Assembly (NCBI RefSeq): GCF_018129385.1
Contig: NZ_JAFCLN010000013.1
Coordinates: 1 to 64,000, forward strand
Length of the DNA stretch: 64,000 nucleotides
Direction of reading: 5' to 3'
Source of the DNA: Bradyrhizobium lablabi
Lineage (GTDB): Bacteria; Pseudomonadota; Alphaproteobacteria; Rhizobiales; Xanthobacteraceae
Below the pieces are notes generated by a model. That model saw only the letters and a list, made by a program, of their open reading frames with translations, was not told the origin of the DNA and did no database searches. The translations under genes were made by a program, and so were the position numbers. This document shows, in pieces, positions 17,611 through 25,144 of the stretch (position 1 is the first letter of the stretch; every line of letters starts with the position of its first letter).

Positions 17611-18096
17611 CTAGAGCGAGCGGCTTACGGCGAGCGGCCGCACCTGACGCGCACTCGGTGCGGCGCGCTGACCGGCCGCGGTATAGCCGTTCGGCATGTT
17701 GTTGCGCTGAACTTCCGCATTGACGCCGCGCACGATGCCTTCGGACACCGCATGGGCGGTGGCGAGCACCGTGAGATTGACTTGCAGCATGCCGTGAAAG
17801 GTCTCGTGGTGACGGCGCAGCGTCGCCAGCAATTCCGGCGCCACCTGCTTGAGATGGGTTTGCACGTTCTTCAGGTTCTCGACCCCGACCAGATAGCGGC
17901 GCGACAGCTCGCTCTTCTGCGACTCCAGCTTCATCGCCTCTGCGACCTTGCCGGCGCGCACCAGCTCGGTTTCACGTTCGACGACCGCGAGCAGGGCGCT
18001 CATGACTTCCATCATGTCCTCGGCGAGCTTGCGCGCTTCGGCCGGGGTAGATGCCACCGGCCGCGGTGCCGGCGTCTGGCGCTGAGGATGGTTCAT
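17611..18096 (-). CDS. flgN: FlgN-like flagellar export chaperone
   Basis: FlgN-type proteins keep FlgK and FlgL unfolded and guide them to the export gate. The 161-residue product is mostly helical, with the FlgN-like stretch LAEDMMEVMSALLAVVERETELVRAG and then LESQKSELSRRYLVGVENLK. The ATG at 18096 is chosen because GGAG lies nine bases upstream; another ATG at 18111 overlaps the flgJ stop codon and is possible. The gene follows flgJ directly, and gene order flgI-flgJ-flgN supports the name. Sequence similarity to enterobacterial FlgN is weak. Confidence 0.72.
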   Translation of the reverse strand: MNHPQRQTPAPRPVASTPAEARKLAEDMMEVMSALLAVVERETELVRAGKVAEAMKLESQKSELSRRYLVGVENLKNVQTHLKQVAPELLATLRRHHETFHGMLQVNLTVLATAHAVSEGIVRGVNAEVQRNNMPNGYTAAGQRAAPSARQVRPLAVSRSL

Positions 18097-18110
18097 GGTC
18101 AAGTGCTCCA

Positions 18111-18443
18111 TTAACCGGCGCTTGCCGCCTGCTGAAGGATCAGCGTGCGGAACACGTCGTTCGAGATTCCGACGCCGCCGGATTTTGCGAATGATTTCGA
18201 ATATTGCTCGGTCAGCATCGAGCGCCACACCCCGGTGCCGGGCGTGTCGCCGAACGGGCCTTCGCCCTTGATGCCCGACGTCATCTGCGAAAACATCGAA
18301 TTGAGGAACAGCGCCTCGAAGTCCTGCGCCTTGCCGCGCAGCGTCTTCTGCGTTTCCGGCGAGACCTTTTTCAGGGCGTCGTTGAGCAGCGCGTCGGGAC
18401 GGCTTGCCTGGGCGGTGTGGAGATAGGTGGTGATAGAGTTCAT
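18111..18443 (-). CDS. flgJ: Rod-binding protein, FlgJ N-terminal domain only
   Basis: The 110-residue product contains the rod-binding domain (KAQDFEALFLNSMFSQM, GVWRSMLTEQYSKSFAKSGGVGISNDV), which caps the growing rod. The C-terminal peptidoglycan hydrolase domain of enterobacterial FlgJ is absent, as is usual in alphaproteobacteria where a separate lytic enzyme is used. Its ATG overlaps the flgI stop codon in TGATG, implying translational coupling. Periplasmic action is expected through the flagellar export route. Confidence 0.9.
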   Translation of the reverse strand: MNSITTYLHTAQASRPDALLNDALKKVSPETQKTLRGKAQDFEALFLNSMFSQMTSGIKGEGPFGDTPGTGVWRSMLTEQYSKSFAKSGGVGISNDVFRTLILQQAASAG

Positions 18444-19561
18444 CACATCACCTCGATGTCGGCCTGGATCGCGCCGGCCGCCTTGATCGCCTGCAAGATG
18501 CCGATCAGGTCGCGCGGGCCGATGCCAAGGCCGTTGAGGCCGTCGACGAGCTGCTGGAGCGACACGCCGTCCTTCACGACCGCGAGCTTCTTGCCGTCCT
18601 CGGTGACGCCGACCGCCGAGCGCGGCGACACCACGGTTCGTCCGCGCGAGAACGCGTTGGGCTGGCTGACCTGCTGGCTTTCGGAAATCGTCACGGTGAG
18701 ATTGCCCTGCGCGACCGCGACGGTGGCAACGCGCACGTCGCGGCCCATCACGATGATGCCGGAACGCTCGTCGATGATAATTTTCGCGGTGAGATCCGGC
18801 TCGACCTGCAACTGCTCGATCTCGGTCAGGAAGGCGACGACGTTGCCCTTGAATTCGGCGGGGATGGTGAGCTGCACGGTCGAGGGATCGATCGGCTCGG
18901 CGGTCTTCACGCCGAGGAAGTCGTTGACGGCCGCCGCGATGCGCTTGGCGGTGGTGAAGTCGGGGTTGCGCAGCGCGAGGCGCGCATTGGGGAGGCGGTT
19001 GAGCGCGAATTCGATCTCGCGCTCAATGATGGCGCCGTTGGCGATGCGTCCGACCGTCGGCACGCCGCGGGTGACGCTGGCGGCCTGTCCTTCGGCCGCG
19101 AAACCGCCGATCGCGAGCGAGCCCTGCGCCACCGCGTAGACGTTGCCGTCGGCGCCCAATAGCGGCGTGACGAGCAGGGTGCCGCCCATCAGGTTCTTGG
19201 CATCGCCGAGCGCGGAGACGGTGACGTCCATCCGCGTGCCCTGGGTGCCGAATGCTGGCAGGTTGCCGGTGACCATCACGGCGGCGACGTTGCCGGTGCG
19301 GATGGTGGCGCCGCGGATGTTGACGCCCATGCGCTCGAGCATCGCCTGTAGCGATTGCTTGGTGAAGGGGATGTTGTTGAGGGTGTCGCCGGTGCCGTTG
19401 AGGCCGACGACGAGGCCATAGCCGATGAGCTGGTTCTGCCGCACGCCCTCGATATTGGCGAGGTCCTTGATGCGCGACGTCGCGCCTGCCGGCAGCGCCG
19501 ACAGCGCCAGCGCTGATAGCGCGACGCAGGCCGATATCAATCTTGTACGGATGCCGGGCAT
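18443..19561 (-). CDS. flgI: Flagellar P-ring protein FlgI
   Basis: FlgI forms the P ring around the rod in the peptidoglycan layer. The 372-residue product has a Sec signal peptide (MPGIRTRLISACVALSALAL then ALPAGA) and the hallmark start of the mature protein, SRIKDLANIEGVRQNQLIGY, followed by GLNGTGD. The C-terminus ends LVDGLNGLGIGPRDLIGILQAIKAAGA, as in the family. The ATG at 19561 has GGGGAG upstream. It is divergent from fliX, an arrangement also known in Caulobacter, and leads the leftward operon. Confidence 0.95.
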   Translation of the reverse strand: MPGIRTRLISACVALSALALSALPAGATSRIKDLANIEGVRQNQLIGYGLVVGLNGTGDTLNNIPFTKQSLQAMLERMGVNIRGATIRTGNVAAVMVTGNLPAFGTQGTRMDVTVSALGDAKNLMGGTLLVTPLLGADGNVYAVAQGSLAIGGFAAEGQAASVTRGVPTVGRIANGAIIEREIEFALNRLPNARLALRNPDFTTAKRIAAAVNDFLGVKTAEPIDPSTVQLTIPAEFKGNVVAFLTEIEQLQVEPDLTAKIIIDERSGIIVMGRDVRVATVAVAQGNLTVTISESQQVSQPNAFSRGRTVVSPRSAVGVTEDGKKLAVVKDGVSLQQLVDGLNGLGIGPRDLIGILQAIKAAGAIQADIEVM

Positions 19562-19734
19562 CCCATGCTCCCCATAACTTGCCGGATCGAGGACACTCCC
19601 ATGACCTGATCCGGGATTAACCATGCGAGCGCCGTGCCACGTCTGGCCCGCGGCTCAATCGATTGAGATCGCTTGCGAAATTTCTTCGCGCGCATCGATC
19701 GGGGGGCGCCGTTGCGATGGCGAAACTGCCGGGG

Positions 19735-19749
19735 CGGCAGAATTTGCCG
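19735..19749. promoter_or_regulatory. CGGCA-N5-TGCCG dyad before fliX and flgI
   Basis: CGGCAGAATTTGCCG is a 15-base perfect dyad. Its inner part, GGCAG-AAT-TTGCC, is one base away from the dyads at 9677 and 62230. It lies six bases left of the CtrA-like box. I infer an FlbD-type site. Confidence 0.5.
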
Positions 19750-19754
19750 GGTCG

Positions 19755-19771
19755 TTTACGCATCGTTAACC
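19755..19771. promoter_or_regulatory. CtrA-like box between flgI and fliX
   Basis: TTTACGCATCGTTAACC fits TTAA-N7-TTAA with one mismatch, and could serve both divergent genes. The fliX ATG is 44 bases downstream. Confidence 0.6.
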
Positions 19772-19814
19772 ATCGGCGGGCGATGGTTCGCCCAAGCAGG
19801 GGCTGAGCATCACG

Positions 19815-20228
19815 ATGCGCATCTACGGACCGAACGGCACGACGCTGGGCACGCCGTCCAGCAGCGCGCGCAAGACATCTTCGTCCGGCTTCACGCTGCC
19901 GGACATGACGGCCGCGCCCGAGGCACGCTCCACTGCTGCACCGAAGGCGAGCGCCAACATCGACGCGCTGCTCGCGTTGCAGGGCGTCGAGGAGGATCCG
20001 GTCGAACGCCGCAAGCGATCGGTCGCCCGCGGCAGGGGCGCGCTCGACGTGCTCGACGATCTCAAGATCGGATTGCTGGCCGGTAATCTCGATGCTTCCA
20101 CCGTGCACCGCCTGCGCGATGCGGCGGCGAATTTGAAATCGTCCTCCGGCGATCCCGGGCTCGATGCGGTGCTGGCCGAGATCGAGCTGCGCGTCGAGGT
20201 GGAGCTCGCGAAGGCGGGCCGGTTTTAG
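19815..20228 (+). CDS. fliX: Flagellar assembly regulator FliX
   Basis: FliX senses early basal-body assembly and controls the sigma-54 activator FlbD in Caulobacter. The 137-residue product starts MRIYGPNGTTLG, the typical FliX start, and contains ALLALQGVEEDPVERRKRSVARGRGALDVLDDLK and a helical C-terminus ending LAEIELRVEVELAK. Its presence, together with two sigma-54 promoters in the window, argues that this is the FlbD/FliX-controlled flagellum; flbD itself is not in the window. Repeat copy B lies directly downstream. Confidence 0.93.
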   Translation: MRIYGPNGTTLGTPSSSARKTSSSGFTLPDMTAAPEARSTAAPKASANIDALLALQGVEEDPVERRKRSVARGRGALDVLDDLKIGLLAGNLDASTVHRLRDAAANLKSSSGDPGLDAVLAEIELRVEVELAKAGRF

Positions 20229-20250
20229 GTTCACGCTCCTAATCTTCTCG

Positions 20251-20351
20251 TCGTCGTCCGGCTTGACCGGACGACCCAGTATTCCAGAGACGGCAGTGAT
20301 TGAGTCGAGAGGCCCCGGCGTACTGGATCGTCCGCCTTCGCGGACGATGAC
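20251..20351. repeat. Palindromic intergenic repeat, copy B of three
   Basis: The core from CCCAGTATTCCAGAGAC to GGCGTACTGGAT is shared with copies A and C. The end hairpins here are GTCCGG-CTTGA-CCGGAC and CGTCCGC-CTTC-GCGGACG. It lies between fliX and the convergent HxlR-type gene and could end transcripts from both sides. Confidence 0.85.
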
Positions 20352-20378
20352 GGTGGAGTGTGAGGCTCGCACTTCTCC

Positions 20379-20750
20379 TTACGCCGCCTTCGACGTCTTC
20401 TGCGCATCGTAACGTCGCTGCGCGGCCGTCACTTCCTTCAGATTCTCCTCCGCCCAGTCGCGCAGATGGTCGACCGCTTTCGCGAGCGTCCCACCTAGCG
20501 GGGTGATGGAATATTCCACCGTCACCGGCACGGTCGCGAACACGCGGCGCTTGATCAGCCCGTCGCGCTCCAGACTCTTCAACACCTGGCTGAGCATTTT
20601 TTGCGAGATGCCTTCAATGGTGCGGCGTAACGCATTGAAACGCATGGGCTCGTCGCGGATCAGAATCAAGATCAACACCGCCCATTTGTCGCCGATGCGG
20701 TCGAGGATCTGGCGCGTCGGGCAATCGGCCGAATAGGCGTTGGGCTTCAT
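20379..20750 (-). CDS. HxlR-family transcriptional regulator
   Basis: The 123-residue product is a single winged-helix domain of the HxlR type: a conserved N-terminal cysteine (ADCPTRQIL), KWAVLILILIRDEPMRFNALRRTIEGISQKMLSQVLKSLERDGLI, and the wing with VPVTVEYSITPLG. Such regulators respond to reactive aldehydes, quinones or oxidants through the cysteine. It is divergent from an NAD(P)-binding protein gene 103 bases away, the most likely target. Confidence 0.9.
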   Translation of the reverse strand: MKPNAYSADCPTRQILDRIGDKWAVLILILIRDEPMRFNALRRTIEGISQKMLSQVLKSLERDGLIKRRVFATVPVTVEYSITPLGGTLAKAVDHLRDWAEENLKEVTAAQRRYDAQKTSKAA

Positions 20751-20853
20751 GGGTTACTCCGGCGTTATCAGGTAGGTTCAAAGTGCTCTCTTAACACCTA
20801 CAGCGCTTTGGATATCTAGTCACCATTGGAAACCATATACCAGTGGAGACATC

Positions 20854-21465
20854 ATGAAGATCGCCATCATCGGCGCCTCCGGCAATGCCGGCTCGCGCAT
20901 CACCAGGGAACTCGCCGGCCGCGGCCACGCCGTTACGGCGATTGCCCGCAACCCCGCTGGCATCGCGGTGCTGCCCAATGTCGTCGCGCGGGCCGGCGAC
21001 GCGACGGACCAGGCCGGGCTCACGCAACTTCTCGCCGGGCACGATGCCGCCATCAGTTCCGTCCACTTCCTCGATTCGGATCCGGCAAAACTGATCGGCG
21101 CGGCGAAGGCCTCCGGCATCGGCCGCTATCTGGTGGTCGGCGGCGCCGGCAGCCTTGAGGTGGCGCCGGGGGTGCGGCTGGTGACGACCCCAGGTTTTCC
21201 GGCCCCGTACAAGGCCGAAGCCGAGAAGGGGGCCGCCTTCCTCGACCTGCTGCGACAGGAAAGGGAGCTGAACTGGACGTTCCTGTCGCCGTCGGCGCTG
21301 TTCGCCCCCGGCGAGCGGACGGGCAGGTTCCGCCTCGGAAAGGACCAGCTTTTGACCGGCGCGGATGGAAAAAGCTGGATTTCCTTCGAGGATTTCGCAT
21401 TTGCACTCGCCGACGAGATCGAGCGCCCGGCCCATATCCGAGCCCGGTTCACGGTCGGCTACTAG
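20854..21465 (+). CDS. NAD(P)-dependent epimerase/oxidoreductase-like protein
   Basis: The 203-residue product has the Rossmann motif IGASGNAGSRI near its start and the layout of NAD(P)H-binding atypical short-chain dehydrogenases of the YwnB/NmrA-like group. A YR/YK catalytic pair is not clear, though RYLVVGGAGSLEV and a C-terminal GADGKSWISFEDFA segment are typical. Substrate is unknown. The HxlR-type regulator lies divergently upstream, a pairing common for this family and consistent with a response to electrophile or quinone stress. Confidence 0.82.
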   Translation: MKIAIIGASGNAGSRITRELAGRGHAVTAIARNPAGIAVLPNVVARAGDATDQAGLTQLLAGHDAAISSVHFLDSDPAKLIGAAKASGIGRYLVVGGAGSLEVAPGVRLVTTPGFPAPYKAEAEKGAAFLDLLRQERELNWTFLSPSALFAPGERTGRFRLGKDQLLTGADGKSWISFEDFAFALADEIERPAHIRARFTVGY

Positions 21466-21549
21466 GCGAGCGGAGGCACCCCCGGCGGGGCCGGATAAAC
21501 TTGCCTGTGCAAGGCTTTGGGGAGGCTCGGGCTTTGGCCCGGGCCGATA

Positions 21550-21578
21550 TTGTCTGTCACAAGAGGCCGCTATATAAG
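21550..21578 (+). promoter_or_regulatory. Candidate housekeeping promoter of dksA
   Basis: TTGTCT, a 17-base spacer and TATAAG resemble a sigma-70 promoter. The predicted transcript would start about 45 bases before the dksA start codon. Confidence 0.45.
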
Positions 21579-21630
21579 GCGCGCCAAATAGGACCGTTTT
21601 GGTCCGGCAAACCTTGCAGATAGGCTGACC

Positions 21631-22041
21631 TTGGAAAAATTGAAGAACTACCGGCCTTCCGAAAAAGAGCCTTTCATGAACGATCGCCAGCGGGACTATT
21701 TCCGCGCAAAGCTGCTGGCGTGGAAAGACGAGATCCTCCGGGAATCGAAGATCACCTTGCAGACGTTGCAAGAGGAGAACGTCAATCATCCGGATCTGGC
21801 GGACCGCGCCTCCTCGGAGACCGATCGCGCGATCGAGTTGCGCGCCCGCGACCGCCAGCGCAAGCTGATCTCGAAGATCGACGCTGCGCTCCAGCGCATC
21901 GAGGACAACACCTACGGCTATTGCGAGGAGACCGGCGAGCCGATCTCGCTGAAGCGCCTCGAGGCCAGACCGATTGCGACGCTCTCGGTGGAAGCCCAGG
22001 AGCGTCACGAGAAACGCGAAAAGGTCTATCGCGACGAGTAG
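21631..22041 (+). CDS. dksA: RNA polymerase-binding protein DksA
   Basis: DksA enters the secondary channel of RNA polymerase and acts with ppGpp to adjust transcription. The 136-residue product has the family core: FMNDRQRDYFRAKLLAWKDEI, a coiled-coil with DLADRASSETDRAIELRARDR carrying the tip acidic residues, and the zinc-finger region YGYCEETGEPISLKRLEARP. Of the four zinc cysteines only the first remains; the others are Thr, Ser and Ala, a known kind of variant in alphaproteobacteria. The TTG at 21631 keeps the conserved NYRPSEKEPF segment; the ATG at 21676 is the alternative. Confidence 0.93.
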   Translation: MEKLKNYRPSEKEPFMNDRQRDYFRAKLLAWKDEILRESKITLQTLQEENVNHPDLADRASSETDRAIELRARDRQRKLISKIDAALQRIEDNTYGYCEETGEPISLKRLEARPIATLSVEAQERHEKREKVYRDE

Positions 22042-22046
22042 CGTCC

Positions 22047-22070
22047 GCCGGCCCTGACAGCCGGCTTTTT
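22047..22070 (+). terminator. Intrinsic terminator after dksA
   Basis: Two GCCGGC arms enclose a seven-base loop and are followed by TTTTT. Confidence 0.75.
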
Positions 22071-22086
22071 CATGGAGTGCCGGCCG

Positions 22087-22872
22087 ATGGACAAAATTCT
22101 TGCGGCCGCCAAGAAGATCGCCGCTGCGCGCCGCTCGCGCGCGCCGCTGGATTCTCTTCCCGACGACATCGCGCCGCGCGACGAGGCCGAGGGCTATCAG
22201 GTGCAGCGCGCGCTGCACGACCTGATATTGCCGAAAGTCGGCGCGCTGGTCGGCTACAAGATCGGCTGTACCAGTCCGGTGATGCAGCAATATCTCGGCA
22301 TTCCCCATCCCTGCGGCGGCGGCGTGTTCGAGAAGGTCGTGCACGATAGTGGCGCAAAACTGCCGGCCTCCGACTACGTCCGCGTCGGCGTCGAATGCGA
22401 GATCGCGGTCAGACTGGCGCGCGACGTGCCCGCGAGCGAGGAGCCGTTCACCGCCGAGTGGATGGCTGAAACGGTCGAGGCCTATTACCCTGCCATCGAG
22501 ATTGTCGACGACCGCTACGTCAAATGGGAGACGCTGGGCGCACCGACCCTCGTGGCGGATGATTTCTTCGCCGCCGGTTGCGTGCTGGGCGAGGCCGTGC
22601 CGCGCAATAACGCGCCCAACCTGTTGACCGTTACCGGCCGCGCGCTCATCAACGGCGAGGAAGCCGGAAGCGGCACCGGCGCCGACGTGCTCGGCCACCC
22701 CCACAACGCGCTCGCCTGGCTCGCCAACCATCTCGCCGCCGAAGGCAGGGGCCTGCACGCCGGCCAGATCGTGCTGACGGGGAGTCTCGTGAAGACGGTA
22801 TGGCTTGGCGCCGGCGATCACGTGCGGATGGAGCTGGCGGGGCTGGGCGAGGTGGAGGTGACGTTCACGTGA
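22087..22872 (+). CDS. 2-keto-4-pentenoate hydratase / fumarylacetoacetate hydrolase family protein
   Basis: The 261-residue product resembles 2-oxopent-4-enoate hydratases of meta-cleavage pathways (MhpD/DmpE): GYKIGCTSPVMQQYLGI, the metal-binding part VGVECEIAVRLARD with the acidic residues, YPAIEIVDDRY, and a C-terminal GTGADVLGHPHNALAWLANHL with LHAGQIVLTGSL. It would hydrate a 2-hydroxydienoate using a divalent metal. No other aromatic pathway gene is adjacent, so the pathway is not clear; a decarboxylase role is also possible. The ATG at 22087 is used rather than that at 22072, which overlaps the dksA terminator. Confidence 0.85.
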   Translation: MDKILAAAKKIAAARRSRAPLDSLPDDIAPRDEAEGYQVQRALHDLILPKVGALVGYKIGCTSPVMQQYLGIPHPCGGGVFEKVVHDSGAKLPASDYVRVGVECEIAVRLARDVPASEEPFTAEWMAETVEAYYPAIEIVDDRYVKWETLGAPTLVADDFFAAGCVLGEAVPRNNAPNLLTVTGRALINGEEAGSGTGADVLGHPHNALAWLANHLAAEGRGLHAGQIVLTGSLVKTVWLGAGDHVRMELAGLGEVEVTFT

Positions 22873-22902
22873 GGTGAGCGCCCGCGAGCGGCCCATAAAG
22901 AC

Positions 22903-23006
22903 TCGTCATACCCGCGCATGCGGGTATCCAGTACGCCGCGGCTTCTCGGTTCAATCACGGCGGCCTCTGGAATACTGGATCGCCCGGTCAAAGCCGGGCG
23001 ACGACG
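22903..23006. repeat. Palindromic intergenic repeat, copy C of three (inverted)
   Basis: The reverse complement shares the core of copies A and B. End hairpins are ATACCCGC-GCAT-GCGGGTAT and GCCCGG-TCAAAG-CCGGGC. It is directly joined to the longer element at 23007-23430. Confidence 0.85.
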
Positions 23007-23430
23007 GATGGGTATGTAGCAACGTTCTCGCGACACCATGTGCCCGAGTCTTGATCCTCGTTTCGCCCCCGAAAGCGCGAGGGCGCAGGGGAATGCCGGG
23101 TGCACGCTGCACCCGCGGTCCCGTGTGCGTTGCTTGCGCAAAAAGAAGTGCACACGAGCATACAGGTGAAGCGGAGGCATTCCGGCATCCCCTGCGCAAT
23201 GGCTTTACGGCTTATACCGTGCTCTCCCCGGTGAGAGCGCGTGTTGTCACCGTCGCACGCGAGGAGCGAGAGCTTCTCGCGCACTTGGTACCTGCATAGC
23301 GGCGCCAGGACCACACGGCTTTGCCGTACGCGGACGGCGCTTCGTCCGGCGTGGTGAAACGCCTGACGCCGCCCGCGTCCATCGCATCCCGTGACCAACG
23401 TATAGTGACGATCGCGATACGCCCCTCGAC
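23007..23430. repeat. Long composite intergenic element, fuller copy
   Basis: The first 100 bases match the reverse complement of window positions 1-104. The rest contains further hairpins, such as GGGTGCA-CGC-TGCACCC near 23098 and GTGTGC with GCACAC around 23122-23155. No plausible protein is encoded in this gap of about 690 bases between the hydratase and vapC. From memory, similar sequence is dispersed in Bradyrhizobium genomes; this needs a search. The right edge is uncertain. Confidence 0.6.
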
Positions 23431-23559
23431 CGGCACGAGACGGTCGGAGTTGTAATTCTGATTTTCGGAATTGTGAAGTGGAATATTTTTTATTGGGGGG
23501 CTTGACAGTGATTCTGAATATCGGAAGTTGATTTGCCCGACAAGTGGAGAAGGGTCGCT

Positions 23560-23970
23560 TCACGCAGCCCAATTGACGACGATCAAACCCGGCACCCGTT
23601 CAAATTCGCGTTGATTGAGTGTCACCAATGGAGCGCCGCGGCGACGCGCTTGTGCGGCGATCAGGATATCATAGGGACCAATTGGCGTGCTGCTGCGTTC
23701 GAGGTGGGCCCTAATTTCGCCCGCATGCATCGCGTCGTCGTCCTCAAACGGAAGCCGCTCGATGCCGAGCCGATCGAGAAATCCTTCAAGTAGGCGCTCG
23801 TTGATTTCGCGTCGTTCGCTCTTGGCAAAGCCGTAGCGCATCTCGAACAACGCGATCACGGGCAGTGCGATCGGCATGCCTCCGCGCATCTGTTCTTCGA
23901 GGCGGTGACGCAGCGATGAACTGCGTCCATTGACGATCGGAATGACGATGTTGGTGTCGAGGCAGATCAT
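23560..23970 (-). CDS. vapC: PIN-domain ribonuclease toxin, VapC family
   Basis: The 136-residue product carries the acidic PIN residues: Asp5 in CLDTNIV, Glu in IALFEMRYG, and Asp in GPYDILIAAQARRRG, followed by LVTLNQREFERVPGL. VapC toxins cut RNA, often initiator tRNA or rRNA. The start codon overlaps the vapB stop by four bases (ATGA), the usual arrangement. It is adjacent to the long repeat region, a common setting for small mobile toxin-antitoxin modules. Confidence 0.93.
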   Translation of the reverse strand: MICLDTNIVIPIVNGRSSSLRHRLEEQMRGGMPIALPVIALFEMRYGFAKSERREINERLLEGFLDRLGIERLPFEDDDAMHAGEIRAHLERSSTPIGPYDILIAAQARRRGAPLVTLNQREFERVPGLIVVNWAA

Positions 23971-24227
23971 TCGTCGAAGAAGACCCGTGGGTCGGGTTTC
24001 ACCGGCGGATCGTCAGGGAGGCCGTCCGGCAGAAAATCTTTTGCCCCGAGAGCGTCAAGTTCGGCCCAGAACTTGTCGAAGTCGACCGGCTGTTTCTTCA
24101 GCGGCTCCAGGATGACTCTGTCGCCCACCTTGCTGACGCGAACCTCGGTTCCTTCGAAGCGGAATTCTTTGGGCAAACGCACGGCCTGACTGCGGCCGTG
24201 CATGAAAATTTTAGCGGTCGCTGTCAT
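23967..24227 (-). CDS. vapB: VapB-family antitoxin
   Basis: The 86-residue product has an N-terminal AbrB/MazE-type swapped-hairpin DNA-binding domain (AKIFMHGRSQAVRLPKEFRFEG) and a C-terminal toxin-binding tail rich in Asp, Pro and Phe. It neutralises VapC and probably represses the operon with it. The candidate operator lies 19 bases upstream. Confidence 0.92.
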   Translation of the reverse strand: MTATAKIFMHGRSQAVRLPKEFRFEGTEVRVSKVGDRVILEPLKKQPVDFDKFWAELDALGAKDFLPDGLPDDPPVKPDPRVFFDE

Positions 24228-24245
24228 TCGGCACCTCGTAAAATA

Positions 24246-24257
24246 TGGTAGATACCA
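24246..24257. promoter_or_regulatory. Dyad upstream of vapB, candidate operator
   Basis: TGGTA-GA-TACCA is a perfect short dyad in an AT-rich stretch upstream of vapB. The location suits autoregulation by the VapBC complex. Confidence 0.5.
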
Positions 24258-24398
24258 AAAATATATATCGATGTTGGGCTACAGTCAATTGCTTGAAGGA
24301 GCGACCTATCCTCATCGTCTTTTTTCATAGTTGAGTATGTGACGTCAGAAGATGGGAGGACCTTGCACTCAGGAAGGTAGCGTAGTCCCTCAAAGGAA

Positions 24399-24429
24399 GC
24401 GGCCCCGTCGCCGAAGGTGATGGGGCCAC
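24399..24429 (-). terminator. Hairpin after the small secreted protein gene
   Basis: On the minus strand GTGGCCCCATC pairs with GACGGGGCCGC apart from one base and is followed by a loose pyrimidine stretch. Confidence 0.45.
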
Positions 24430-24461
24430 TTTAGGTGCAACGTTGGTTGTTGGCGTCGGCG

Positions 24462-24827
24462 CTACCTCACCACCGCCACCTTTCGCGCGCGCACGCGCAC
24501 CGGTGGGCCCATGTCGCGCTGCCAGATGGTGCCGTTGTCGAACTGGATGGTCGAGCCATCAGGCGTATAGACCGCGCTCATGTTGTAGTCGTCGGCCCAG
24601 ATCCGACTGGTTGGCGCAAAGGTGTCGGGCCAGGCACGGGAGGGCTGGCCGGCTTCGTTCACGAGATTGAGGTTGTACCCGTTCTGTGTGACGAAGGCGG
24701 GAGCGCCGGGCGCGCCGCGGCATCCTTCGATGCAGCGATAGGCGCCCGACAGGTTGATGGATTGGGCCGATGCTCCGCCGGCCGCGAGCAAAGTTGCGGC
24801 AGCGAGCGCGTAGGGTGCTAGTTTCAT
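24462..24827 (-). CDS. Small secreted protein of unknown function
   Basis: The 121-residue product starts with a clear Sec signal peptide (MKLAPYALAAATLLAAGGASA) and a mature part of about 100 residues with two cysteines (YRCIEGCRG) that may form a disulfide. The remaining sequence (DGSTIQFDNGTIWQRD) suggests a small beta-rich fold. The family is not recognised. The ATG at 24827 is chosen from the signal peptide. The gene lies alone between vapB and the flgH end. Confidence 0.7.
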   Translation of the reverse strand: MKLAPYALAAATLLAAGGASAQSINLSGAYRCIEGCRGAPGAPAFVTQNGYNLNLVNEAGQPSRAWPDTFAPTSRIWADDYNMSAVYTPDGSTIQFDNGTIWQRDMGPPVRVRARKVAVVR

Positions 24828-25054
24828 GGCAAACACTCCAAGAGGATGACACTCACGCTGATCCCGGGATCTTGGGAATCCCTCGATTAGTCGCATCAGG
24901 GGCGTTTGGTTCCGCTTGCAGGGCCGATAATGCGGTTCCGTCTGGTCACGGATCGGCGATTGTTACAGGGGTGCCGTTGCCGCAGTCGTGATTGCTGGAT
25001 GGAAGGTGTTCGCGGCTAGACGTTGCTACGCTGCGGAATAACGGCAATAGAGCA

Positions 25055-25085
25055 CGGCCTCCGGCAGGGGAGCTACCGGAGGCCG
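25055..25085 (-). terminator. Hairpin after flgH
   Basis: CGGCCTCCGG and CCGGAGGCCG form a perfect ten-base stem with an eleven-base loop, 60 bases beyond the flgH stop. No clear T run follows, so its strength is uncertain. Confidence 0.6.
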
Positions 25086-25144
25086 CGTTGGTACACGTCG
25101 CTGCGCCTAGGTTCGCAACGATGTGTGGGAGCTTTGAATTTGGT

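Noticed and set aside
20791..22896. 701-codon minus-strand frame across the NAD(P)-binding protein, dksA and hydratase genes
   Set aside because: Covers three well-supported genes on the other strand and a promoter region; shadow.
23007..23430. Possible small genes in the long repeat region next to vapC
   Set aside because: Frames found here lack ribosome binding sites and family resemblance and differ between repeat copies.
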